Part shown: piece by piece, positions 36,863-45,569 of the stretch
Layout of the letters: every line of letters starts with the position of its first letter
Position numbering within the stretch: the stretch's first letter is position 1
DNA from: JAWXCM01 sp034408745
GTDB lineage: Bacteria; Acidobacteriota; Terriglobia; Bryobacterales; Bryobacteraceae
Length of the DNA stretch: 61,572 nt
NCBI GenBank assembly: GCA_034408745.1
Contig: JAWXCM010000152.1
Span: 1 to 61,572, forward strand
Reading direction: 5' to 3'
Made by a program: the position numbers and the translations under genes
The notes under the pieces: generated by a model
What the model saw: the letters and a program-made list of their open reading frames with translations, nothing else
Told to the model about the DNA's origin: nothing
Database searches by the model: none

Positions 36863-37345
36863 ATGCGCGTTCGTCATCTAATCACACAGAAAAAGCGTCA
36901 GAAGACCGATACCGGCTGGTGTCGCAACGATATGGCACCGCGTTTCTCTCCGATTTACACGAAGTCGCGGCCTATCAAAGCGGGGTGGACATGGCGAAGC
37001 AGCGTCTGCTGTTCAGACGATGGGAGCTTCATTCTGACGGCCCTGTGCAACGCGCGGCGGGACAATTGGCAAGCCTACCTTATGGTTGACACGCCCGAGG
37101 GTGCATCCGTGGTGGGCCGGTTTGAATCGCATGGAAGCCACCCCGGTGTGCACGGTCATGCTCATTGCTACCGTGGTGGCATTGAGGTCGGAGCAAGTGG
37201 GCTAGACAACCTTGTTCGGTGTCCCCCTGCGGATAAACCTCACCGGCGAACCAACGCATGGACCGAGAATAGTTTCTGGGAAGCAGCACGACGTTTTTTT
37301 CGGGTGACAGACAACTTTGGACCTTTGTTTAACGATGCAACCTGA
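36863..37345 (+). CDS. unknown 160-residue protein, first gene of a coupled pair
   Basis: The start at 36863 is supported by GAGGAG eight bases upstream. The N-terminus is basic (RVRHLITQKKRQKTDTG). The middle and end look like a compact domain: DGSFILTALCNARRDNWQAY, GRFESHGSHPGVHGHAHCYR with a run of five His residues in about 17, and ENSFWEAARRFFRV. I recognise no named family. The layout (strand-rich core, then a conserved HxHxxYR) recalls small proteins such as DUF6978, but this is only resemblance. Its last 11 bases overlap the next gene, so the two are translated together. The sequence is visibly less GC-rich than flanking genes, consistent with recent acquisition. Confidence 0.62.
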   Translation: MRVRHLITQKKRQKTDTGWCRNDMAPRFSPIYTKSRPIKAGWTWRSSVCCSDDGSFILTALCNARRDNWQAYLMVDTPEGASVVGRFESHGSHPGVHGHAHCYRGGIEVGASGLDNLVRCPPADKPHRRTNAWTENSFWEAARRFFRVTDNFGPLFNDAT

Positions 37346-38132
37346 AACTTTGAAACATCAGCTCTGCAAAACGTTTTGCGCCTCGATCAATGTTCGACCG
37401 GTGCCAAGCGGCCTTGCTGTGAGTTCTGCGTTCTCAGATCATTCTGGCGATCCAATTAGCTTTTACGTGACTGTTTTGGATGCTGGAGAATTTCGCATTG
37501 AAGATGACGGGTCGTATCTGTCACATCTGATTGCGAAGGATATACCAATTGACCAAGGCCCACGCGGTCAATTGTTGGATGCGATTTTAAAACAGGCTAA
37601 CAGCTATTGGGATCGTGACACTTTGGAAATTCGTTCTTCAGCGTTCCCGGAAGACGAACTCTCCCACCGGGCTATTGATTTCATGTCCTCCCTACTGCGG
37701 GTTAGAGATTTGGAGTTGTTCACACGCGATGTGGTGAGATCGACTTTTCGGGCTGACGCCACCGCAGCTATAGAAGAACGATACTGCGACGTCGCCACCT
37801 TCCGCGAAAACACCCCCGTTAAGCGAGAGTTTGCGGAGTTTCCGGCTGATCTCGTAATCTCGCCGACAGATGCGACGGCCTTTACAGGAGCGCTCTACTT
37901 CGTAAGCTCAAACGACAAACTGAATGAAGCCCTCTTGTTACAGCTGGAAGCGCTGCGCATAGGCAGTCCAAACTTTAGAGTGATTGCGCTTTTAGAAGAA
38001 CCAGAGATGAAAGCCATCAGTTCCAAGAAATTTCAACGGGCACAAAATCGCTCTGTGATTATGCCAATATTTCGGGGGGATGAGGAGGCATCAGTGCTCA
38101 GCATCGGGAGAACGCTAAAGCTTGTTGCGTGA
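37335..38132 (+). CDS. DUF1828/DUF1829-type protein, second gene of the pair
   Basis: From the ATG at 37335 (11 bp inside the upstream gene) the protein has 265 residues. The N-terminal half has the DUF1828 look: DPISFYVTVLDAGEFRIEDD, DGSYLSHLIAKDIPIDQG, then a helical part. The C-terminal half fits DUF1829: EFPADLVISPTDATAFTGAL, FRVIALLEEPEMKAISSKKF and NRSVIMPIFRGDEEA. The biochemical role of these domains is not established. Co-occurrence with a small partner gene on a resolvase-marked island makes a toxin-antitoxin or phage-defence role worth testing. That role is inference only. Confidence 0.72.
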   Translation: MQPETLKHQLCKTFCASINVRPVPSGLAVSSAFSDHSGDPISFYVTVLDAGEFRIEDDGSYLSHLIAKDIPIDQGPRGQLLDAILKQANSYWDRDTLEIRSSAFPEDELSHRAIDFMSSLLRVRDLELFTRDVVRSTFRADATAAIEERYCDVATFRENTPVKREFAEFPADLVISPTDATAFTGALYFVSSNDKLNEALLLQLEALRIGSPNFRVIALLEEPEMKAISSKKFQRAQNRSVIMPIFRGDEEASVLSIGRTLKLVA

Positions 38133-38503
38133 CTTGGCGCAGGGAAACGCATTTGAAACTGACATCTGCAACATCGGAACACCGGAAACAAAACTGTGGA
38201 CGCTTCAACGGCTCGCGGTCCATGAATCCAGTGTGTACATGCCCATTCCTTCCGGCCCGGCACCATCCGCTTCTTGAGGGACAAGGCCGATATTCTCGCC
38301 TTGGTTATAACTGACGGTCCAATCCTGCACAAACGCCAAGGTGATGAAATCTTTCGCACCGGGCATTTTCCAACTGGTGTTTTTATTGAACAGCAGATAG
38401 TTTTTGCCGGGGGTTGGACTTATACAACCCGATGTAGATTTGAGGCTGCATGACAACATATATTCGCCGTTGGTATTGCCTACTGTGACAGTCTTTACAC
38501 TTT
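38133..38503. other. right edge of the acquired island, no clear gene
   Basis: One minus-strand frame (38205-38459, 84 residues, containing SWKMPGAKDFITLAFVQDW) looks protein-like but has no recognised family or ribosome-binding site. At about 38500 the sequence changes abruptly into an Oar barrel, which marks the island boundary. Confidence 0.35.
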
Positions 38504-39178
38504 CAGATCAGTGTGGAGCGGCGCTTTGCGAAGGGTCTGCAGTTCGGTGTGGCGTACACGTATTCCAATGCCACTGATAATTCGTCGGATTTGACGGACA
38601 CGCTTCCCGATGCGTACAACGATAGGGCATATAAGGGCACGTCGGATCTCAACAGGCCGCAAGTGCTGATTATTAATTACATTTACGAACTGCCATTTCT
38701 GAAAGGCAGCAGCACGCTGTGGCATCGTTTACTGGGTAACTGGGACATCAGCGGCATTAACCAGTTCCAGTCGGGAAATCCGTTCTCTACGCAGGATATC
38801 GCCGGGGTGGGGCCCGGCAGCGGGAATCAATTCTGGAATCAGGTGTCCGATCCGACGGACGTGCAGAAGACAGAGTTCACGAACTCGGCTGTATGGTTCA
38901 ACAAGGCGGCTTTTGCGCGTCCGGCGAACGGAACGTGGGGAGTGCAGCCTCGCAACGGAATATACAATCCCGGTTTCTGGAACTTCGATGTGGGTCTTCG
39001 CAAGAACTTCCCGACATTTGAAGGACAACGGCTGCAGATGCGTTTCGAGTTCTTCAATGTTTTGAACCATCCGAACTGGGGTGGCGCCAATAGTAACCCG
39101 ACCAGCGGCCAGTTCGGGCTGGTTACGAGCAAGAGCGGCAACCGAACGATTCAGATTGCGATGAAGTATATCTTTTAG
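38504..39178 (+). pseudogene. Oar-type receptor, C-terminal stub
   Basis: About 224 residues of barrel begin in mid-domain (FQISVERRFAKGLQFGVAYT) and end correctly (IQIAMKYIF). Signal peptide, plug and most of the barrel are missing. The preceding sequence belongs to the acquired island, so the island's arrival or a linked deletion removed the rest. The stop is 7 bp before the Tat-exported hydrolase, which would have been the next gene of the receptor operon. Confidence 0.87.
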
Positions 39179-39185
39179 GAAGCCA

Positions 39186-41498
39186 ATGACGACACCGATC
39201 GGCAATACACGGCGGGCGTTTGTCCGTACAGGCATCACGGGAGCCGTTGCGCTCGCAGTGGATGCACCTGCGCAGCAGAGAGGATCGACGACGCTGCCCT
39301 GGTACCGGCGAGCGTACCGCTGGGGGCAGACGAACATTACGGAGAAGGACCCGGTGCGGTACGACATCGGCTGGTGGCGAGCATTCTGGAAGAAGACAGA
39401 AGTGCAGGCGGTGATCATTAATGCCGGCGGAATTGTTGCGTATTATCCGAGCAAGTTCCCTCTGCATCATCGTGCTGAGTTTCTGAACAACCGGGACTTG
39501 TTTGGTGAGCTGACGAAGGCGGCTCATGATGACGGATTGTTCGTGATGGCGCGCATGGACTCAAACCGTGTTTCGGAGGACTTCTTCAAGGCGCATCCGG
39601 ACTGGTTCGCACGCAACAGCAAGGGCGAGCCATACCGGGCCGCCGACAAGTACATCACCTGCATCAACAGCCCGTATTACGAGGAGTATCTGCCTGGTGT
39701 TCTGCGGGAAATCGCGGAGCGCTCAAAGCCGGACGGTTTCACTGACAACAGTTGGGCGGGCATGGGGCGTGAGAGCATCTGCTACTGCGATCACTGCGCG
39801 CGCCGTTTCCGGGAGAAGGCGTCGATGGCCCTGCCGCCGGAGGCGAACTGGGACGATCCTGCGTATCGTAAATGGATTCTGTGGAGTTACGAACGCCGGA
39901 CGGAAGTGTGGGAACTCAACAACCGGACTACCGTGGCGGCGGGCGGTCCGGACTGCATCTGGTCGGGGATGATGAGTGGATCGGTGACCTCGCTGGCGCG
40001 TTCGTTCCGCGATCTTCGTGAGGTGTCGAAGCGAGCGGGGATTCTGATGCTGGACCACCAGCGGCGCGACGATGACACTGGCTTCCAGCAGAATGGCGAT
40101 ACGGGTAAGCGTGTACACGGAGTGCTGGGGTGGGACAAGCTGGCTCCGGAGAGCATGGCCATGTATCAGTCTGGTCCGGGATACTATCGCGTGGCGAGCA
40201 AGCCCGCTCCGGAAGCGCGGATGTGGATGATCTCGGGAATGGCAGGTGGGATTCAACCGTGGTGGCACTATGTGGCTGCGTACCATGAAGACCGCCGCAT
40301 GTATCGGACTCCCGAGCCGGTGATGCGGTGGACGAAGCAGAATGAGCAGTACCTTGTGAATCGGACGCCGGTGGCGAGCGTGGGGATCTTGTGGTCGCAG
40401 CGGAACACGGATTTCTTCGGGCGCGACGAGGCTGGCGATTTGGTGGATGCTCCCTATACCGGGTTTATGCATGCTCTGGTGCGCGCTCGGATTCCTTATC
40501 TGCCGGTGCATGCGGACGATCTGGGTACGACGCGTGGAATTTCGGTGCTGATCCTGCCGAATGTCGGCGCGTTGTCCGATGCGCAGGTTGAATCGATCCG
40601 TAAGTTTGTCGCGGGCGGTGGGTCGCTTTTGGCTACGGGAGTAAGTGGGTTGTACAACGAGTGGGGAGATGCGCGTGCCAACTACGCGCTCGGTGATCTG
40701 TTTGGGGTTCGGCGTCTGGATCCTGTGCCGAAGCTGAGGGCGACCTCGCGCGGCGGTGGCGCGGGCAGGCGCGAGGGTGCCGCTGATCGATTCGCTCCGG
40801 ACGGTCATACGTATCTGCGGCTGATACCCGAAATGCGGGCGGGCGTCGATGGTCCGAAGGCCGGCGATGAGCCTCGCGTGTCGGGCCAGCGCCATGCCGT
40901 TCTGAAGGGCTTCGACGAAACGGACCTGCTTCCCTATGGAGGCACTCTGGCGCGACACGAGGTTGCAAGCGGGGCGGTTGTGCCGCTGACCTTTGTACCG
41001 CCCTTCCCGACGTACCCGCCGGAGACTTCGTGGATGCGCGAACCGAAGACTTCCATTCCGGGTCTGGTGTTGTCTGAACGCGGAAAGTCAAGGTTTGCTT
41101 TCCTGCCGGCTGACGTGGATCGGCGCTATGCTCGCGAGCATTTGCCCGACCATGGCGATCTGCTGGCGAACGTGGTTCGCTGGACGGCGGGCGAGACGAT
41201 TCCGCTTCACGTGCAGGGGCCCGGCATGATTGATTGCCACCTGTATCAACAACCGGGACGGCTGGTGCTTCACCTGGTGAATTTGACCAGCGCGGCCACG
41301 TGGCGCGCGCCGATCGATGAGCTGATTGCCGTCGGACCGATCAAGGTGGCAGTCAATCTTCCGACTGGTGCCGCGGGGGCGAACGCCACGCAGTTGCTGG
41401 TCTCCGGAACCACGGTCAGGACCAGCCGGCGGGGACGGACGCTCGAGTTTGAGGTGCCTTCGATCCTCGACCATGAGATGGTCGTGATTGCACTATAG
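39186..41498 (+). CDS. Tat-exported glycoside hydrolase with trimerisation-like domain
   Basis: The 770-residue protein has a twin-arginine signal (NTRRAFVRTGITGAVALA). A TIM-barrel hydrolase domain follows to about residue 380 (VQAVIINAGGIVAYY, GLFVMARMDSNRVSEDFF, KPDGFTDNSWAGMGRESICY with CYCDHC). Next comes a glutamine-amidotransferase-like domain as in GH42-type trimerisation modules (ISVLILPNVGALSDAQVESI ... VAGGGSLLATG). A C-terminal beta domain has HLVNLTS and ends with IPL. It follows the Oar stub by 7 bp. Its former operon partner is broken, so its expression may depend on a new promoter. The substrate is unknown; beta-galactoside or a related glycan is a guess. Confidence 0.8.
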   Translation: MTTPIGNTRRAFVRTGITGAVALAVDAPAQQRGSTTLPWYRRAYRWGQTNITEKDPVRYDIGWWRAFWKKTEVQAVIINAGGIVAYYPSKFPLHHRAEFLNNRDLFGELTKAAHDDGLFVMARMDSNRVSEDFFKAHPDWFARNSKGEPYRAADKYITCINSPYYEEYLPGVLREIAERSKPDGFTDNSWAGMGRESICYCDHCARRFREKASMALPPEANWDDPAYRKWILWSYERRTEVWELNNRTTVAAGGPDCIWSGMMSGSVTSLARSFRDLREVSKRAGILMLDHQRRDDDTGFQQNGDTGKRVHGVLGWDKLAPESMAMYQSGPGYYRVASKPAPEARMWMISGMAGGIQPWWHYVAAYHEDRRMYRTPEPVMRWTKQNEQYLVNRTPVASVGILWSQRNTDFFGRDEAGDLVDAPYTGFMHALVRARIPYLPVHADDLGTTRGISVLILPNVGALSDAQVESIRKFVAGGGSLLATGVSGLYNEWGDARANYALGDLFGVRRLDPVPKLRATSRGGGAGRREGAADRFAPDGHTYLRLIPEMRAGVDGPKAGDEPRVSGQRHAVLKGFDETDLLPYGGTLARHEVASGAVVPLTFVPPFPTYPPETSWMREPKTSIPGLVLSERGKSRFAFLPADVDRRYAREHLPDHGDLLANVVRWTAGETIPLHVQGPGMIDCHLYQQPGRLVLHLVNLTSAATWRAPIDELIAVGPIKVAVNLPTGAAGANATQLLVSGTTVRTSRRGRTLEFEVPSILDHEMVVIAL

Positions 41499-41509
41499 GT
41501 CGGTGAACG

Positions 41510-43290
41510 TCAGAACGTCAGCCTCGCGTTCAACTGCACGATTCGGGCGCCGGCAGTGCTTAGCAGTTGTCCGAAAAAGGCATCGTTAATGCTGGTTCGG
41601 AGACCGGACAGATTTGTGTGATTCAGTGCGTTGAACAGGTCTGTCCGGATCTGCAGCCGCATGTTCTCGCGTATGGCGAAGTTTTTCGCCAGGCTGAAAT
41701 CCACATTCCAGAGGCCCGGAGCCCGGACCATACCTGGCCCGGCATTACCTCGTCGGATCGGAGCACCCGAGGCACTGGAAACGGGTATGCGCTGAAACGC
41801 TGCCGGATTTACATACTGGAGGGTTTCCCGATAATTCGACAGAGTGGCGGGACCGCCAATATATTCGGCACGCTGCCCCGGAGATCCCAAGCTTCTTTTA
41901 TGCCAGTCTCGCGGACATGTTGATCAACCGGCCCAGCGAGGTTGTTGCCACGCTCGGCTCCGGACTGTATTCCGGTACCGCCTGGAACTTCGGCTTCTTT
42001 GTTCAGGACGACTGGAGAATCACGCCGAAACTTACACTAAATCTCGGTCTAAGGTACGATTTTTACTCGAATTTCTTTGCACGCGGTGAGGGCGGCACGC
42101 CGCAGGCGGGACTCTACAACCCGGCTTACCAACCCGGCTTACCTGCTGCCGCGTCAACTTCACCTCGGCCGACATCGGCGGCTTCGGAATCAAGTACCCC
42201 ATGTATAACGACGATTTCATGAATTTCGTCCAGCAATTGATTCGGAATACGCCGATCACGAACGTCACCGGAACTCTATAACCCCGCCCTGCAGAGCCCC
42301 TACACAAAGCAATACACGCTGGATGTACAGCGGGAAATTACGCCCTCCATGATGTTTCAGACCGCAGTGGTGGGAAGTCGTGGCGTGAAGTTCATCCTGT
42401 TCCGATTTGCCAATCAGGTGGATCGTCAGACGGGTCTTCGCCCGAACCCGAATCTGAGGCAGCCGTACTACGTGGATAATTCCCAGGGTTGTTTCGACCG
42501 CCGACAGACCGGACGAAGTTACCGCCGAACTTCAGGCATGTTTTCCGATGTAGCGAGCGTACTTCTCTTCCACCTGCATCAGCGGTCCGCCGAGTGATTG
42601 ATTTCTCCACCCGGACCGCTCCATCCCAGCGTTGTGGAAAGGCGAGGCAATCGCCGACCATACTATGATGCCCTCGTTTGGCTGTTTCGGATCGGTCCGG
42701 TTGAAGAACTGGCCGATACGATCCTGGATGGTTCGGTTGTACCCGTAACGGCTCTCTGAAGTCCAGCCGCGGCCACTCACGATATAGCTGACATTTCCGC
42801 GGTGGGATACTGTTTGAATAAATCGGCGAGTTGTCGATGGCGGAGTTGTGGATGGTTCGATATGGACTGCCCTGACTGTACGAGAGTGAGAGACGGCTGT
42901 TCGCACTCAGCACCACATCGCCCCTGGCTGATTCGGAAGTGGCAATGCCTGGAGTGGCAGTTCATAGTCTGGTACGGCTCGAATCAACTGTGCGCGGATA
43001 TCAGCCGTGGGTACATTGCCCTGCACGAAACTCGATTGAGACTGTCGGTACCCTTCATAATCGCCGAATACGAAGATGCGGTTCTTCCGGATGGGTCCGC
43101 CGAGCGAACCGCCGAACTGGTTAAACGTGAGGCGAGGTTTCTGGGCGACTCTTTGAAGTCGCGTGTTTAGTTAAGTTAGTGCGCTGATTTGGTTGTTCTC
43201 GAACAGACTTCCACGCCACCCGACCTGGTTACGACGTTCACCTGGCCACCGAGCGCATTCGCGTACTCAGCAACGCGGTCGACAATACTG
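41510..43290 (-). pseudogene. Oar-type receptor, frameshifted, deleted and internally inverted
   Basis: Reading the minus strand from 43290 one meets Oar plug sequence (EYANALGGQVNVVTRSGG), an in-frame stop, and FNQFGGSLGGPIRKNRIFVF. Then comes ANSRLSLSYSQGSPYRTIHN in one frame, SYIVSGRGWTSESRYGYNRT to EEKYARYIG in another, and LKFGGNFVRSVGGRNNP back in the first. The next part of the barrel (EIPSFFYASLADMLINRPSE ... FFVQDDWRITPKLTLNLGLR ... TKQYTLDVQREITPSMMFQT ... YYVDNS) is on the + strand at 41880-42487. The C-terminus (GQRAEYIGGPATLSNYRETL ... IVQLNARLTF) resumes on the minus strand at 41510-41885. About 250 barrel residues before the C-terminus are missing. It cannot be functional. Confidence 0.85.
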
Positions 43291-43579
43291 TTGCCGGCCA
43301 GGCTACGTACAGGCAATCACTCTCGCCCGTGAGCAGATACTGGTCGTCCTCCTCAGAGACGCCTCGGATGCGGTCAGGGGCGAGGCCACTCGCGTGCGAA
43401 TCGCTGACCAAAGGCACGCCTTCGATTTTCGGATTCGCTTTGACGATGGCGGGTGATCGAGAGGGATCGGCAATTGCAGCCTGGGCGAGTGACCAGATCA
43501 TGTCGCCGATTCGAGCGCGAATCGGGTTCACGGGATGCACAATTGAAATGATTGACTGATACCGATCACTTACGCTCAT
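43291..43579 (-). other. unrecognised open frame between two pseudogenes
   Basis: A minus-strand frame from 43579 (SVSDRYQSIISIVHPVNPIR ... KIEGVPLVSDSHASGLAPDR) is open into the Oar remnant. It reads like real protein but I cannot place it. Its start overlaps the end of the beta-helix remnant by 4 bp. It is probably a further fragment. Confidence 0.3.
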
Positions 43580-43960
43580 GAAAGTGTCAGCGGAGCCTGC
43601 GCTATGCGACTGACGAATATGTTGCTGTAGAACCCCAGCTTCGGCAACTCATTGCTGAACTTGCTTTCAAAAGCGACGGCGACACCATGCCCTTTCGTGT
43701 TGAAGATCATGTGTTGTGAACGATGCTGCTCCTGAACCGCGATCCTCCCACCCAGACGTAGATTCCCGAGTGGTGCGCGAGAAGGCCGTCGCCCTGACCG
43801 ATGTTGTGGCGCACGACATTGTTGGCGAATTCCGGTGCCCCGAACTGCTGGCATATCAAATAACCCGCGCCGAAACTGTCGTGCGAGTAGTTGTACTGGA
43901 GGACAGAGTTGGTCATCCCTCCATCGAAGTCGAACCGCCGCCATCTTAGGCCGTGCTGCG
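43576..43960 (-). pseudogene. right-handed beta-helix (pectate-lyase-like) protein remnant
   Basis: One frame reads FDFDGGMTNSVLQYNYSHDS, then APEFANNVVRHNIGQGDGLL and GIYVWVGGSRFRSSIVHNT. After a frameshift near 43715 another reads MIFNTKGHGVAVAFESKFSN to LTLS and a stop. Repeated N-V-x-x-N-x-x-x turns are typical of right-handed parallel beta-helix enzymes acting on pectin-like polymers. The N-terminal part, if it survives, is scrambled between 43960 and 44360. Confidence 0.6.
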
Positions 43961-44362
43961 ATTGTCGTGAGACACGCAGAACTGAATGGTGACAATAAGG
44001 GTCCGCATGGTTTCCAGAACAACGCGCGTACGTCTCAGCTGCCCACATAGCCGGCCAGTGACGAGGCTGCGCAGGCGGTCCCCTCTGCCTGGTACCCTTG
44101 CCGCCGCGGCGAGGGAACCGCGCGGAGCCAGCATTCCGAATACGATCCCCCCAGGATGGGCGTCGGCATCATTCGCATATGCTGGCGGCACTGCAACACT
44201 TCGCTTCTCTCGACCACATAAGATCAGGTCTGGCAAGGCCCCAATTCGGTCCAGGGCTGCGTCTCTGTCCCGACGCGGTGATAATATCTACTCTTGCCAG
44301 CCAAGGCCACTGGCACAACGTAGGTTCGCTTCGGCGATGGAACGGGCTCAGCCCACATAATA
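43961..44362. other. degraded stretch upstream of the MFS transporter
   Basis: On the minus strand short frames carry possible beta-helix debris (RVGTETQPWTELGP), but no gene is intact. The A/T-rich motif GATAATATC (about 44281) lies 75-80 bp before the transporter start and may be regulatory. Confidence 0.35.
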
Positions 44363-45565
44363 ATGTCTCGATACCTCGTCGTTGCCGCTCTGGCGCTGCT
44401 CTCCTGGATAACATACCTGGACCGTGCGGCCATCTCCTCGGTCAAGGATCCGATCAGCCTGGAACTGGGCCTCAATGATAAGGCGATGGGAGCCGTCTTC
44501 AGCGCCTTCGCTCTGGGGTACGCGCTGGGTCAGATTCCGGCCGGGTGGGGCGCGGACCGGTTCGGACCCCGACTGCTGCTCACCGTAGTCGTTGCACTGT
44601 GGAGCTTACTCACCGGTTTCACTGGCCTGGTACAAACCTTCGCAGCGCTGCTTATTGTCAGATTTCTGTTCGGTTTGGCCGAGGCTGGAGCGTATCCCGG
44701 AACCGCCCAGGCATTCTACAACTGGCTGCCTTCATCGGAACACGGACGGGCGAACGGCGTCGTGTTTGCCGCGTCCCGAATCGGCGCCGCACTCGCGTTC
44801 CCTCTGATGGCTGTGCTGCTGGAGCACGGCTCCTGGCGGAACACGTTTTACCTGCTCGCGATCCCAGGCTTGTTGTGGGCGGTTCTGTGGTACGTGTTCT
44901 TTCGCGAACGCACGGTTCCGTTACCCTCCACCGGACGTCGCGCCATGCGGCTGTCCGAAGCGCTTCGAACAGTGCCGTACCGGCTCGCTCTGTTTCAGTA
45001 CTTCGCCACGAACTTCACTACGTTCCTCTGCTTGTCCTGGATGAACCCCTATCTGAAACAAAGATTCTCGCTCTCCGTATCCGAGGCCGCGTACTATACG
45101 ATGCTTCCGCTTCTGGTGGGAGCGACGGCGCAGTGGATCTCCGGTTACACGGTGGACCGGCTCTTCAAATCCCGGCTGCGTGCGATGTCACGAGCGTTGC
45201 CAGCAATGGCAGGGTTCGCCATCTCGGCCGTGGGTGCCGCATCGATTCCTTTCGCTCCGGACGCGCTGACGGCGGCTCTGTTCTTTGCGCTTGCGACTTT
45301 TGGAGCGGAAATCACAATCAGCCCTTCCTGGGCGTTCTGCATCGACCTCGGCGGCAAGAACGCGGGCTCTGTTTCGGGCGCCATGAACACCGCCGGCAAT
45401 CTGGGATCGTTCGTCAGCGCCAATGCGTTCCCGTGGCTGCATTCCGCGTTCGGCACCGCGGGTCCGTACTTCTTTCTGGTTTGCGCCATGAACCTGCTCA
45501 GCGCCCTGGCGTGGACGCAGATGCGCAGGCCGGAAGACAACGTCCTTAGAGAAAACGTGAGATAA
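44363..45565 (+). CDS. MFS transporter, anion:cation symporter (ACS) type
   Basis: The 400-residue protein shows about 12 transmembrane segments. It has the major-facilitator signature between helices 2 and 3 (GWGADRFGPRLLL) and the ACS-type helix 4 (VRFLFGLAEAGAYPGTAQAF). A second copy of the loop motif reads GYTVDRLFKSRLR. ACS transporters import organic anions such as hexuronates, galactonate, glucarate or tartrate with protons. It heads a run of five closely spaced genes (gap of 4 bp to the next), which fits import of sugar-acid products for the dehydrogenases downstream. There is no obvious ribosome-binding site. Confidence 0.88.
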   Translation: MSRYLVVAALALLSWITYLDRAAISSVKDPISLELGLNDKAMGAVFSAFALGYALGQIPAGWGADRFGPRLLLTVVVALWSLLTGFTGLVQTFAALLIVRFLFGLAEAGAYPGTAQAFYNWLPSSEHGRANGVVFAASRIGAALAFPLMAVLLEHGSWRNTFYLLAIPGLLWAVLWYVFFRERTVPLPSTGRRAMRLSEALRTVPYRLALFQYFATNFTTFLCLSWMNPYLKQRFSLSVSEAAYYTMLPLLVGATAQWISGYTVDRLFKSRLRAMSRALPAMAGFAISAVGAASIPFAPDALTAALFFALATFGAEITISPSWAFCIDLGGKNAGSVSGAMNTAGNLGSFVSANAFPWLHSAFGTAGPYFFLVCAMNLLSALAWTQMRRPEDNVLRENVR

Positions 45566-45569
45566 CGAC

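Noticed and set aside
38205..38459. 84-residue frame on the - strand
   Set aside because: Protein-like composition but no ribosome-binding site, no family and a position at an island edge; left uncalled.
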